DNA of 64,000 bases from JABSSA01 sp039984715 (GCA_039984715.1 JBDWUA010000004.1:434001-498000); one strand, 5' to 3'. Shown: positions 34,371 to 43,478, counted from the first letter of the stretch. Program-made: numbers and translations. Notes: generated by a model not told the origin, from the sequence alone.

Positions 34371-36383
34371 CTATGCCACGAGGCCACGCCCTTTCAATAA
34401 TGCCTCTACGCCGGGCAAGCGACCTCTGAACGCGACATAAAGTTCGGCGGCGTCCTTTGATCCCCCAGTGCTCAGGATATGTTGTTCCAGCGCTTTGGCT
34501 TGTTCGGGATCAAACGCGCCACCGGCTTCTTCAAAGGCGGCAAACGCGTCGGCGTCCATCACTTCTGACCACATATAACTGTAGTAACCGCTGGAATATC
34601 CGTCGCCTGCAAAGACATGTGCAAAATGCGGTGTCGCATGACGCATGCCAATTGCATAAGGCATCCCAATTGCGGACAGAACTTCGGCCTGTTTATCCAT
34701 TGGATTGCTTGGCGCGTCACCTTCATGGAAGGCCAGATCGACAAGCGCTGAGGCGACGTATTCAACGGTTTGAAACCCCATGTCATATGTCGCGGCACCC
34801 AGCACCTTATCAAGCAAAGCTTGGGGCATCGGTTCGCCGGTTTCAGTATGTGTCGCGAATTCGGACAGAACCTGCGGAACCTCCAACCAGTGTTCGTACA
34901 GCTGGCTGGGCAATTCCACAAAGTCGCGCGCAACGGACGTGCCGCTGATGCTTTCGTATGTCACATCACTCAGCATTTGGTGCAACGCGTGGCCAAATTC
35001 ATGAAACAAAGTCCGCGCATCATCATAGCTGAGCAGGGCAGGGTCGCCTTTTGCAAAGTTACAGACATTGATGACGATCGGGCGTTGTGGTTGCGGGTGT
35101 TTTGCTTGGCTGCGCATTGCAGAACACCAAGCCCCTGATCGCTTGCTGCCACGCGCAAAATAATCGCCGATGAAAACCGCGATGTGTTCGCCATTTCGGG
35201 TGACTTCCCACGTGCGACAATCAGGATGATAAAGCGTCGCGTCAACAGGTTTGAATTCCAATCCAAACAGGCGGTTTGCACAGGCGAATGATGCTTCGAT
35301 CATCCGGTCCAGTTGGAAATAGGGTTTGACCTCGGCCTCGTCCAAATCATGCAGAATTTTGCGTTGACGTTCTGCATAGAACCGCCAATCCCACGCTTCT
35401 AACGGGCCGTTCACACCATCATCGGCCATCAAATCCGCCAGTGTTTGCGCGTCCGCAGTGGCGCGGGTTTTGGCGGGTTCCCAGACGGACATCAGCAAAT
35501 CGCGAACCGCCTCAGGCGTTTTGGCCATCTCCGTTTCAAGTTTGTAATCTGCAAAAGACGCGTATCCCAAAAGACTTGCGCGTTCTTGGCGCAATTTCAG
35601 GATTTCGCTTGCGATGTCGCGGTTGTCCGTTTCACCACCGTTTGCGCCTCGGGCGGCCCATGCTTTGTATGCGATCTCGCGCAAATCGCGTCGTGTCGAA
35701 AATTGCAGGAACGGAACAATGATAGACCGGGACAGGGTCACAATCGGACCGTCCTTGCCTTTGTCCTTGCCAGCCTGACGCGCCGCGTTGACCGCGAAAT
35801 CGGGCAATCCAGCCAGATCGTCTTCGGCAAGATCCATGTACCAATCACGCTCATCGGCCAGCAGGTTTTGCGTGAAGGCCGTGCCCAATTCAGCAAGACG
35901 CCCTTTGATGGCTTTCATGCGATCTTCGTCCACGCCACTCAATCCCGCACCCGCGCGCACGAACCCACGATGGGTTAACATCAACACTCGCGTTTGTTCT
36001 TCTGTCAGATCAAGAGACGCGCGTGCATCCCAAAGCGTTTGGATCCGCGCAAACAGGTTTTTGTTTGCAGTAATTTCAGAATAGTGCGCAGCGAATTTGG
36101 GGGAATAGTCGCGTTGCAGCGCTTCGCGCTCTGGATTGCTGTCTGCACCCAAGACAGCAAAGAGCGCGCCCAACACGCGGTCAAGGTCTTGGCCGGCAGC
36201 TTCAAGTGCGCCGATGACGTTGTCAAATCTTGGTGGTTCAGAATTGGATGCGATGGCTTGGATGTCAGAGGAATGCGCGACCATTGCTGTGTCTATGGCG
36301 GGTGCGAAATCAGAATCTTTGATCTGATCGTATGGGGGAAGTTGAAAAGGGGTCTGCCAATCCGCAAGCAATGGGTTTGTCAT
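34371..36383 (-). CDS. dcp: M3-family metallopeptidase (peptidyl-dipeptidase Dcp-like)
   Basis: A 670-residue zinc peptidase. The active site is HEFGHALHQML near residue 453, with a downstream glutamate in the ESISGTSVARDFVELPSQ region (cut: SVARDFVELPSQLYEHW). The opening NPLLADWQTPFQLPPYDQI is typical of Dcp rather than oligopeptidase A. It trims dipeptides from short peptides in the cytoplasm or periplasm; I see no signal peptide. ATG at 36383 is preferred over 36407 because of GGAG upstream and the family N-terminus. It converges with the small membrane protein gene. Confidence 0.93.
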   Translation of the reverse strand: MTNPLLADWQTPFQLPPYDQIKDSDFAPAIDTAMVAHSSDIQAIASNSEPPRFDNVIGALEAAGQDLDRVLGALFAVLGADSNPEREALQRDYSPKFAAHYSEITANKNLFARIQTLWDARASLDLTEEQTRVLMLTHRGFVRAGAGLSGVDEDRMKAIKGRLAELGTAFTQNLLADERDWYMDLAEDDLAGLPDFAVNAARQAGKDKGKDGPIVTLSRSIIVPFLQFSTRRDLREIAYKAWAARGANGGETDNRDIASEILKLRQERASLLGYASFADYKLETEMAKTPEAVRDLLMSVWEPAKTRATADAQTLADLMADDGVNGPLEAWDWRFYAERQRKILHDLDEAEVKPYFQLDRMIEASFACANRLFGLEFKPVDATLYHPDCRTWEVTRNGEHIAVFIGDYFARGSKRSGAWCSAMRSQAKHPQPQRPIVINVCNFAKGDPALLSYDDARTLFHEFGHALHQMLSDVTYESISGTSVARDFVELPSQLYEHWLEVPQVLSEFATHTETGEPMPQALLDKVLGAATYDMGFQTVEYVASALVDLAFHEGDAPSNPMDKQAEVLSAIGMPYAIGMRHATPHFAHVFAGDGYSSGYYSYMWSEVMDADAFAAFEEAGGAFDPEQAKALEQHILSTGGSKDAAELYVAFRGRLPGVEALLKGRGLVA

Positions 36384-36482
36384 TCTGTGCGCTCCATTCT
36401 GTTTCATTCAGACCTAAGGCTGAGGGACGCACCCGGCAAGGCACGTCGCGCCAAAGATTTCACTTTGCACATTCGGTCCGTG

Positions 36483-37526
36483 TCAGTTGCCACATATCGG
36501 ACAATCGGCGCGGGGTTTCAGTTTGATCTGACGGCTTTCACCATAAAGCGCGTCATAGATCATCATTTGTCCGCGCAAAGCCGTGCCTGCATTGGTCACA
36601 ACTTTTATCGCCTCAACGGCCATCATTGACCCAATCACACCGGGCAGGGCCCCCAAAACGCCCGCCTCTGCGCAATTGGGGGCCAATTCAGGTGCCGGAG
36701 CTTCGGGAAAGATGCATTGGTAACAAGGCGCGCCTTGCGCTGGATCAAACACGCTTATCTGGCCTTCCCATTGGGTAAGAGCCCCAGATATCAACGGTAT
36801 TTTGTGAGCGACAGCCAAGCGGTTGGCCAGATAACGGGTTTCAAAATTATCGGTCCCATCAAGAACCAGATCATATTCCGCAAACAAGTCGTCCCCGATT
36901 TCAGACGTCAGACGGCGATTGTAGGGCAATATATTGATGAACGGGTTTTGCGCTTCCAAAGCGGCTTGCGCAGAAAACACTTTGGGCATGTTGATGTTGG
37001 CATCTGTGTGGATGACTTGTCGCTGAAGGTTAGCGTTTTCCACGACGTCATCGTCGATGATCCCAATGGTCCCGATGCCTGCGGCACCGAGGTATTGCAG
37101 AGCCGGTGCACCAAGGCCGCCCGCGCCAATCACGAGTATTTTCGCGTCTTTCAGGGCCTTTTGCCCAGACCCACCAATTTCGCGCAACACGATATGCCGG
37201 GCATAGCGGTTCAGTTCAGTATCAGTGAACGGCCCGGTGCGATCAGTTTGGGGGCCTGCGGCCTGTGTGTTGTTTGCCTTGGATTGCAATTTTTTCAGGC
37301 CCCAGCGATAGGCCAAGACCAATATTCCACCGCCGCCCAATATCAACCAAAACTCTTCGCTTTCGCCAGTTGCCATGCGCAGGGAATGTCCGTCAGGCAA
37401 AACGAGATGGAGACATAAGAGGCAAGCATAAAGCAGCGCCAATAACACCCATCGCATCGTTCGAGGCCATCGCAATTTTGCGCCACCAAACCAAATCAAC
37501 GCGGCGATGCCTAAAACCAGCACCAT
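36483..37526 (-). CDS. moeB: MoeB/ThiF-like adenylyltransferase with N-terminal membrane segments
   Basis: A 347-residue E1-like enzyme that adenylates the C-terminus of a sulfur-carrier protein. The catalytic part starts near residue 95 (FTDTELNRYARHIVL), with ATP loop VIGAGGLGAPALQYLG, zinc cysteines in CYQC and CPICG, and the active-site Cys in PNCAEAGVLGALPG. The first 80 residues are unusual: three hydrophobic stretches (1-15, 25-43, 60-73) that should tether it to the membrane. Normal MoeB is about 250 residues. Its ATG overlaps the dut stop by one base (TGATG), so the extension really is the translated start. Confidence 0.9.
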   Translation of the reverse strand: MVLVLGIAALIWFGGAKLRWPRTMRWVLLALLYACLLCLHLVLPDGHSLRMATGESEEFWLILGGGGILVLAYRWGLKKLQSKANNTQAAGPQTDRTGPFTDTELNRYARHIVLREIGGSGQKALKDAKILVIGAGGLGAPALQYLGAAGIGTIGIIDDDVVENANLQRQVIHTDANINMPKVFSAQAALEAQNPFINILPYNRRLTSEIGDDLFAEYDLVLDGTDNFETRYLANRLAVAHKIPLISGALTQWEGQISVFDPAQGAPCYQCIFPEAPAPELAPNCAEAGVLGALPGVIGSMMAVEAIKVVTNAGTALRGQMMIYDALYGESRQIKLKPRADCPICGN

Positions 37527-37990
37527 CAGCCTTGCCCCGTGGACCCAAAGCCGCCCTTACCGCGTGCGCTGTCCGTCAACCCATCGGTCATGTCGAAACT
37601 GGCCTGAACCACAGGTGCCACGACAAGCTGCGCTATGCGGCTGCCATGGTCGACGACAAATGGATGTGCGCCGGTGTTCAGCAGGATCACACCAACAGGG
37701 CCACGATAATCACTGTCGATGGTGCCGGGGGCATTTACCAACGCGATACCGTGCTTAAGGGCCAAACCGGATCGCGGTCTGACCTGCACTTCGTATCCGG
37801 GCGGAATTTCCATGCACAAGCCGGTTGGAACAAGGGCGCGTTCACCGGGGGCCAGTGAAATTGACGCGCCGTCCGGCAAGTTCGCGCGAATATCAGCACC
37901 TGCTGCACCGGCGGTTTCATAAGATGGCAGGGCAATCGAAGGATCGCTGTCCGGCACGCGCGTCATACGAATGGATAAGGTTTGTGTCAT
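37526..37990 (-). CDS. dut: dUTP diphosphatase
   Basis: Hydrolyses dUTP to dUMP, keeping uracil out of DNA. The 154-residue trimeric dUTPase shows its five motifs: AGADIRANL, RPRSGLALKHGI, GTIDSDYRGPVGVIL (with the catalytic Asp), RIAQLVV and the C-terminal RGKGGFGSTG that closes over the substrate. It lies between coaBC (27 bases) and moeB (one-base overlap) on the same strand; dut next to coaBC is a common arrangement. Confidence 0.97.
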   Translation of the reverse strand: MTQTLSIRMTRVPDSDPSIALPSYETAGAAGADIRANLPDGASISLAPGERALVPTGLCMEIPPGYEVQVRPRSGLALKHGIALVNAPGTIDSDYRGPVGVILLNTGAHPFVVDHGSRIAQLVVAPVVQASFDMTDGLTDSARGKGGFGSTGQG

Positions 37991-38017
37991 CCGGCGAGTT
38001 CCATCAGTAAACTTTGT

Positions 38018-39220
38018 TCAGTCGTCATCAGAAAGAGCAATCGCAATCTGGTCGGCCAGCTTGCTTGCAACGTCTGATTTTGCCATGCGCGGCCATTGTT
38101 CTGAACCGTCTGCCTTGATCACAAGAACGGCGTTTTCTGTTCCGCCCATGATACCGGTTTCTGGCGACACATCGTTGGCAATGATCCAATCGCAGCCCTT
38201 GCGTTTGCGTTTGGCTGTTGCGTTGGCTTGGACATCGTCGGTTTCGGCGGCAAAGCCGATGACAAGGCGCGGCCTGCCTTTGGTCAATTTTGAAACCGTG
38301 GCGAGGATGTCAGGGTTTTCATTGAAGGAAAGCGTTGGCAGCCCGTCCTTGGACTTCTTTAGCTTGCGCTCACTTGCTTGGGCGACGCGCCAATCGGCCA
38401 CGGCTGCGGCAAAGATACCTGCATCCACAGGCAGCGCGTTTTGCACCGCGTTCAACATGTCCTGCGCTGTTTCAACGGCAACCACCTGCACACCCTCTGG
38501 CGGCGGGACATCGGCAGGGCCGGTCACAAATACGACGTCAGCCCCCAAACGCGCCAATGCAGCAGCGATGGCCGTGCCCTGAGCCCCTGATGATCTGTTG
38601 GCGATGTATCTGACTGGATCAATCGGTTCATGTGTCGGGCCAGAAGTGACCAGCACGCGTTTGCCCGACAATGGACCAGACGCAAGTTTGCTTTCGATCG
38701 CGGCGACGATTTCCATGGGTTCTGACATGCGACCCGGTCCAAATTCACCGCAAGCCATGTCGCCTTCGTTTGGCCCGACAAACGCAACACCATCCGCCTT
38801 AAGCGTGGCCAAGTTGCGCTGCGTGGCCGCGTGGGTCCACATGCGCACATTCATAGCCGGGGCAACAAGGACATCCGTGTCCGTGGCAAGCAACAGCGTC
38901 GAGGCAAGATCATCAGCGCGCCCTTGCGCCATCTTCGCCATCAGATCGGCCGTGCCGGGTGCAACCACAATCAGATCAGCCGAGCGCGACAGTTGGATAT
39001 GTCCCATGTCAGCTTCGTTGGTTAGATCAAACAGATCGCGATAGACCTGTTCGCCGGCAAGCGCTGAAACAGACAATGGTGTTACAAATTCTGCGCCCGC
39101 TTGTGTCAGAACAGGCGTCACCAAAGCGCCGCGTTCGCGCAGCCGGCGGATCAGATCAAGGCTTTTATAGGCCGCTATGCCGCCCGCGATGATCAGAAGA
39201 ATGCGTTTGTTTTCCAGCAC
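38018..39220 (-). CDS. coaBC: Bifunctional phosphopantothenoylcysteine decarboxylase/synthetase
   Basis: Two coenzyme A synthesis steps in one 400-residue protein. The N-terminal flavoprotein CoaC (residues about 1-180) has ILLIIAGGIAAYKSLDLIRRL, the active-site SRSADLIVVAPGTA and PAMNVRMW. The C-terminal CoaB (about 185-395) has VLVTSGPTHEPIDPVRYIANRSSG (cut: TSGPTHEPIDPVRYIANRS) and the KLKKSKDGLP lysine motif. Length is normal. It is first in a coaBC-dut-moeB unit. Confidence 0.96.
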   Translation of the reverse strand: MLENKRILLIIAGGIAAYKSLDLIRRLRERGALVTPVLTQAGAEFVTPLSVSALAGEQVYRDLFDLTNEADMGHIQLSRSADLIVVAPGTADLMAKMAQGRADDLASTLLLATDTDVLVAPAMNVRMWTHAATQRNLATLKADGVAFVGPNEGDMACGEFGPGRMSEPMEIVAAIESKLASGPLSGKRVLVTSGPTHEPIDPVRYIANRSSGAQGTAIAAALARLGADVVFVTGPADVPPPEGVQVVAVETAQDMLNAVQNALPVDAGIFAAAVADWRVAQASERKLKKSKDGLPTLSFNENPDILATVSKLTKGRPRLVIGFAAETDDVQANATAKRKRKGCDWIIANDVSPETGIMGGTENAVLVIKADGSEQWPRMAKSDVASKLADQIAIALSDDD

Positions 39221-39304
39221 GTGCGTTTTCCCGTAGGTCCCCGTGGTCTATGCGATGAACATATGTGCGACGGGTCAGAAGCGCCAGCCCTTCGACGCTG
39301 CGCT

Positions 39305-40099
39305 TTATCTGAATGCTAAACAGGGGTCGGGTCTTTCTAATCCGGGGCTATCCAGAACTAAATCAAAAATCCCGCGTGGTTGGGTTCCGTCTTCTGATTG
39401 ACCCAATGCGAATACGGCCAAGTCAGATGCAACAGCCAAAACCGCAGGCGCGCCCCAATCAGATCGCGCGTGTCCATTGCCTGTTATGATCACAACGAGC
39501 CCGCCGGTGTCTTTCACGGCTTGCAATGCTTGATCGGCAAGGCGGGCATCGCGCAGACGTTGGATGTTCACCATCATGCCCATCATTTCCTGAGGCATCG
39601 CTTCGCAATGGGCTTCGAATTGCATGCGTTCGCGCGTGGTTTGTTGATCGGTGTCCAACGAATTGGTCAATCCAAACTGCGCGGCATCCGGGCCAAACGC
39701 GTCTTCCAAGGTTTGCTGGGCGGCGGCCATTGCGGTGTTGCGATCCAGGCCCGCACCATAAATCGCGGCCTGACCGGCAGCCACAAAAATGGGGGCGTAT
39801 ATCGAAAAGTCGGGCCAACTGCTGTTCGCCCAATCGACGGTCGCTGCAATCTCGTTTGGTTTGCCAAGCATGTCAGACGTAATTTTGGCAGCCTGATCAG
39901 GTGTCAGCATTTCAAACACCACGGCAGAGGGCTGCAATTGCGCGATCCACTCTGCTTGTCGGATGTGATGGGCCGGGTTGTCATGAACTTCGCCCAAGAT
40001 CACAACGTCCGAGCTTTTCGCAGCGTCAGGAACGTCCGCTGCCACAATTTGCGCCAGAAGAACGGTCACACCAAGTACCAAAAATCGCAGGATAATCAT
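39305..40099 (-). CDS. ChaN-family haem-binding-like exported protein
   Basis: A 264-residue protein with a signal-like N-terminus (hydrophobic residues 3-20, AQIVAAD). The ChaN/EreA-like fold is recognised from VVILGEVHDNPAHH near residues 32-45, AVVFEMLTPDQA, and VVIITGNGHARSDWG near 200, which carry the conserved histidines of the family. ChaN binds haem in Campylobacter; a role in iron handling here is only suggested. Its ATG overlaps the rpoH stop by four bases, so it is translationally coupled to the heat-shock sigma factor. Confidence 0.85.
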   Translation of the reverse strand: MIILRFLVLGVTVLLAQIVAADVPDAAKSSDVVILGEVHDNPAHHIRQAEWIAQLQPSAVVFEMLTPDQAAKITSDMLGKPNEIAATVDWANSSWPDFSIYAPIFVAAGQAAIYGAGLDRNTAMAAAQQTLEDAFGPDAAQFGLTNSLDTDQQTTRERMQFEAHCEAMPQEMMGMMVNIQRLRDARLADQALQAVKDTGGLVVIITGNGHARSDWGAPAVLAVASDLAVFALGQSEDGTQPRGIFDLVLDSPGLERPDPCLAFR

Positions 40100-40974
40100 G
40101 CGAGAAAGTGATGCACCTCGCGGCTTTGGTTTTCAAGGTTCTTTCGCATCTTTGCAAAGGCTGCGGCTTCTAGCTGACGCACGCGTTCCTTCGACAGTTT
40201 GAGTTCCTTGCCGAGGCTTTCCAATGTGCGCGGTTCATCGCGTAACTTGCGCTCTTGAACAATGAACTGTTCGCGCTGGTTTAGAGTGCCCAACGCCTTC
40301 AACAACCATTCCCGCAATTGCGCCGTGTCGTGTTCGTTTTCAACCGTTTCCGCCGCCTGTTCGCTGTCGTCCTCTAACGCGTCAATCCATTCGCGCCCTT
40401 CGTCCTCAACCGATTGCGTTGCATTCAAGGAATAGTCAGACCCCGAAAGACGCCCGTCCATCATTTCAACATCGCGCAGCGGCACGCCTATTTCTGTTGA
40501 AATCAGCTGGCGCAGTTGGTGTTTGTCCAATGACTCTCCGGAAGACGCAGATTCACGTTCCAACCGGGCCTGAACGCGACGCATGTTGAAAAAGAGCGAT
40601 TTCTGCGAAGATGTCGACCCCGTTCGCACCATGGACCAATTGCGCATCACGTAGTCTTGGATCGAGGCTTTGATCCACCAAATGGCGTAGGTCGAAAATC
40701 GAACGCCGCGGTCGGGATCAAACTTGTCTGCGGCCTTCATTAATCCCAATCCGGCTTCTTGGATCAGGTCATTCATTGGCGCGCCGTACCGTTTGAATTT
40801 GAACGCCATGGACACGGCCAGTCGCATATAGGCGGTGATCAGGCGATGCAACGCAGCCTCATCACGGTCATCGCGCCATGCATAAGCCAATCTAGCTTCG
40901 GTTTCGGCGTCCAACAATTCGGCTTTCATCGCCGTTCGTGAGATCGATATATTGCGTGCTGTGTCCAAAGGCAT
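40096..40974 (-). CDS. rpoH: RNA polymerase sigma factor RpoH (RpoHII-like)
   Basis: A 292-residue sigma-32 family factor. Region 2 shows LIQEAGLGLMKAADKFDPDRGVRFSTYAIWWIKASI (cut: LMKAADKFDPDRGVRFST, YAIWWIKASIQDYVM), and region 4 the helix-turn-helix TLESLGKELKLSKERVRQLE near residues 250-270. The alternative region-C box QKSLFFNMRRVQARL is typical of the heat-shock group. Rhodobacterales carry two such factors; the start and region 1 resemble RpoHII, used in the oxidative and singlet-oxygen response. GGGGGAAG precedes the ATG at 40974; a TTG one codon upstream is also open. Confidence 0.9.
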   Translation of the reverse strand: MPLDTARNISISRTAMKAELLDAETEARLAYAWRDDRDEAALHRLITAYMRLAVSMAFKFKRYGAPMNDLIQEAGLGLMKAADKFDPDRGVRFSTYAIWWIKASIQDYVMRNWSMVRTGSTSSQKSLFFNMRRVQARLERESASSGESLDKHQLRQLISTEIGVPLRDVEMMDGRLSGSDYSLNATQSVEDEGREWIDALEDDSEQAAETVENEHDTAQLREWLLKALGTLNQREQFIVQERKLRDEPRTLESLGKELKLSKERVRQLEAAAFAKMRKNLENQSREVHHFLA

Positions 40975-41115
40975 CAAACTTCCCCCCAGAAATTAATTCG
41001 GTTTTGCGTTGTCTTAAAAGGTACGTGGACAGGCGGCGTTCGGTTCACTTTTTGTGAAGAAATCCTTGCCCTGAGAGTCATTCAGCCCAGGGAAAGAAAT
41101 CTTCAGCTGAAGCGG

Positions 41116-41145
41116 TTCACACGCCGCGTTCAGTTTCTTGGATCA
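41116..41145 (-). promoter_or_regulatory. Possible RpoE-type promoter of rpoH
   Basis: On the minus strand TGATCC (41145-41140), 18 bases, then TGTGAA (41121-41116), about 140 bases before the rpoH start. In Rhodobacter, RpoE (ECF11) promoters have TGATCC followed after 18 bases by a TAAGA-like element, and rpoHII is a known target. The -35 match is exact, the -10 match is weak. Bases 40975-41214 hold no gene. Confidence 0.35.
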
Positions 41146-41214
41146 CGATTTGTGATTGGGTCGGTCACGGAAAGTCGTTTGATATAACGATCTTAATGGC
41201 TCAACGCTGTTCAC

Positions 41215-41892
41215 ATGACTTATGATCTTTATATTGGTGATCGCACCTTTTCGAGCTGGTCCTTGCGTGGCTGGTTGATGTTAGAAACCTTCGGATTGCC
41301 CTACCGGACCCATATGATTGGCCTGTATGGCGGCACGATGAAACAGGAGATGGAACCGCTCGCGCCAGCGCGATTTGTTCCAACGTTGCAATTGCCCGAT
41401 GCAACTGTGGTTGGCGAAAGCATGGCAATGGCTGAAACACTGGCCGAAAGGCACCCTGATGCGGGGTTGTGGCCATCTGATGCAGGCGCACGCGCGACGG
41501 CGCGTTGGCTGTCGGCTGAAATGTGTGCATCGTTTTCCGCACTCAGAGGCGCGTGCCCCATGCAGTTGATGCATGTGTTTGAGGGATTTGAACCGGCTGA
41601 AGATGTGCGCGCAGATTTGGCGCGGTTGGAAGCCCTTTGGGCGCATGCGCGCAGCTTTGCGACTGAGGGTGACTGGCTCTTTGGTGCATGGTCTTTGGCG
41701 GATGTGTTTTACGCGCCCGTCGCCGCGCGGATTATTGGATACGATTTACCCGTGTCGGAGACTGCAAAAGAGTACTGCTTGAATATCGTGAAGCATGATG
41801 CGGTGAAGGCATGGCGCGCCGAAGGGGCGAAGATCACGTATGATCCCATGCCGTATGAATTGGATTTACCGCGTCGCGCATGGCCTGCGTGA
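41215..41892 (+). CDS. Glutathione S-transferase family protein
   Basis: A 225-residue GST. The N-terminal thioredoxin-like domain (residues 1-80) shows YIGDRTFSSWSLRGWLMLE with the likely catalytic serines, and FVPTLQLPDATVVGESMAMAE (cut: FVPTLQLPDATVVGES), the glutathione-binding loop. The C-terminal helical domain has WLFGAWSLADVFYAPVA. Substrate unknown. It is divergent from rpoH and may share stress regulation with it. Confidence 0.9.
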   Translation: MTYDLYIGDRTFSSWSLRGWLMLETFGLPYRTHMIGLYGGTMKQEMEPLAPARFVPTLQLPDATVVGESMAMAETLAERHPDAGLWPSDAGARATARWLSAEMCASFSALRGACPMQLMHVFEGFEPAEDVRADLARLEALWAHARSFATEGDWLFGAWSLADVFYAPVAARIIGYDLPVSETAKEYCLNIVKHDAVKAWRAEGAKITYDPMPYELDLPRRAWPA

Positions 41893-41902
41893 GCAACACC
41901 TC

Positions 41903-41917
41903 TTAACGCAGCATTAA
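41903..41917 (+). promoter_or_regulatory. CtrA box upstream of yifB/comM
   Basis: TTAA, seven bases (CGCAGCA), TTAA is an exact match to the full CtrA consensus TTAA-N7-TTAA. It lies 47 bases before the yifB ATG at 41964, a position suited to promoter control. Another TTAAC and a GCTTAACC follow within 25 bases. Confidence 0.65.
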
Positions 41918-41963
41918 TGTTAACGTCCTAGCGCTTAACCATAAATGGCGAGGGGACGTTAGC

Positions 41964-43478
41964 ATGGTCGCACGATCTTACACGGTTGCCTTTCAAGGTG
42001 TCGAAGCGCGTGAAGTGGAAGTGCAATGTGCCATCACACCGGGTTTGCCTGCGTTTTCGATTGTTGGTTTGCCAGACAAGGCCGTCAGCGAAGCGCGCGA
42101 TAGGGTGCGCACGGCGTTGTCGTCAATGTCGATTGCGTTGCCGTCAAAACGGATCACAATCAACCTTTCGCCTGCGGACCTTCCTAAGGAAGGATCTCAT
42201 TTCGATCTCCCCATCGCTCTGGCTTTATTGGCCGCATTAGAGATCGTGCCGGGGGACAGCGCGGAAAGTGTGTGTGCCTTGGGTGAGTTGTCTCTTGATG
42301 GAAATCTGATGCCCGTGCTTGGGGCATTGCCAGCGGCGATGGCCGCCGCAGAGGCGGATCGCAGTTTGTTGTGCCCTAAAGAATCCGGTGCAGAAGCGGC
42401 ATGGGTGGGGGCCGCGCAAGTCATTGCGGCGGCCAATTTGGGCGAAGTTGTGCGACATTATTCGGGTCAAGCGCCGTTAACACCTGCGGAACCGGGAAAA
42501 ATCGCAGGCTCAAGTGGGGCTCCCGATCTGCGTGATGTCAAAGGACAAGAACGGGCCAAACGGGCATTGGAAATCGCCGCGGCAGGGCGGCACCATTTGC
42601 TTATGGTTGGCCCACCCGGTTCAGGAAAATCCATGCTTGCCGCTCGATTGCCGGGTATTATGCCGCCTTTGTCAGCGATGGAAGCGTTAGAAACGTCGAT
42701 GATCCATTCAATCACGGGGCTTCTTGAAACGGGCGGGATATCGATGACCCGACCCTTTCGAGAACCGCATCATACGGCCTCAATGGCGGCGATCATCGGG
42801 GGTGGGCGCAGGGCGCAACCGGGCGAAGTGTCCTTGGCCCATAACGGGGTGTTGTTCATGGACGAATTCCCCGAATTCCCACGACAAGTCTTGGAAACAC
42901 TGCGCCAACCCATCGAAACCGGCGAAGTCATCGTCGCCCGCGCAAATGCCCACGTGAAATACCCGTGTAAATTCATGTTGGTCGCCGCCGCGAACCCTTG
43001 CAAATGTGGATATTTGTCCGACCCGGCCCGTGCCTGCGCACGGGTGCCTGTGTGCGGCGATGATTACATGGGGCGAATCTCGGGGCCGTTGATGGATCGG
43101 TTTGATCTGCGTGTTGATGTGCCGCCAGTTTCGTTTCAGGATCTTGATCTGCCCGCATCGGGCGAAACATCCAGCGACGTGGCTGCGCGTGTTGAAGCGG
43201 CGCGGGCTGTTCAGATGAAACGCTATGAAGACCATGCAAATATGCGATCTAACGGGGATGCCGGAGGCGACGTTTTGGAAGCCGTTGCAACACCCGACAC
43301 ACAGGGGCGCGATCTGATGGTTCGTGTTTCTGAACGAATGGGATTGTCGGCGCGTGCCTATCATCGGGTCTTGCGCGTTGCGCGCACCATTGCCGATCTT
43401 GATCAATCAGATGATGTGCGCCATCCGCATGTTGCCGAGGCGGTCAGCTATCGATTGACGGCGGCGTTAGACGCTTGA
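41964..43478 (+). CDS. comM: YifB/ComM family Mg-chelatase-like AAA+ ATPase
   Basis: A 504-residue protein: an N-terminal Lon-like domain (residues about 20-170, with EARDRVRTALSSM), an AAA+ module with Walker A MVGPPGSGKSMLAARLPG near residue 212 and Walker B FMDEFPEFPRQVLETLRQP, a zinc-finger-like CKCGYLSDPARACAR, and a C-terminal helical lid. ComM is the hexameric helicase that promotes branch migration in natural transformation; YifB is the same family. In Rhodobacter capsulatus, competence-type genes of this kind are needed to receive gene-transfer-agent DNA and are under CtrA control, in line with the box upstream. The 3' end overlaps the convergent hydrolase by 35 bases. Confidence 0.93.
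   Translation: MVARSYTVAFQGVEAREVEVQCAITPGLPAFSIVGLPDKAVSEARDRVRTALSSMSIALPSKRITINLSPADLPKEGSHFDLPIALALLAALEIVPGDSAESVCALGELSLDGNLMPVLGALPAAMAAAEADRSLLCPKESGAEAAWVGAAQVIAAANLGEVVRHYSGQAPLTPAEPGKIAGSSGAPDLRDVKGQERAKRALEIAAAGRHHLLMVGPPGSGKSMLAARLPGIMPPLSAMEALETSMIHSITGLLETGGISMTRPFREPHHTASMAAIIGGGRRAQPGEVSLAHNGVLFMDEFPEFPRQVLETLRQPIETGEVIVARANAHVKYPCKFMLVAAANPCKCGYLSDPARACARVPVCGDDYMGRISGPLMDRFDLRVDVPPVSFQDLDLPASGETSSDVAARVEAARAVQMKRYEDHANMRSNGDAGGDVLEAVATPDTQGRDLMVRVSERMGLSARAYHRVLRVARTIADLDQSDDVRHPHVAEAVSYRLTAALDA

Noticed and set aside
35994..36629. Plus-strand frame of 211 codons
   Set aside because: Antisense to the M3 peptidase start and the end of moeB; no ribosome binding site or recognisable domain.
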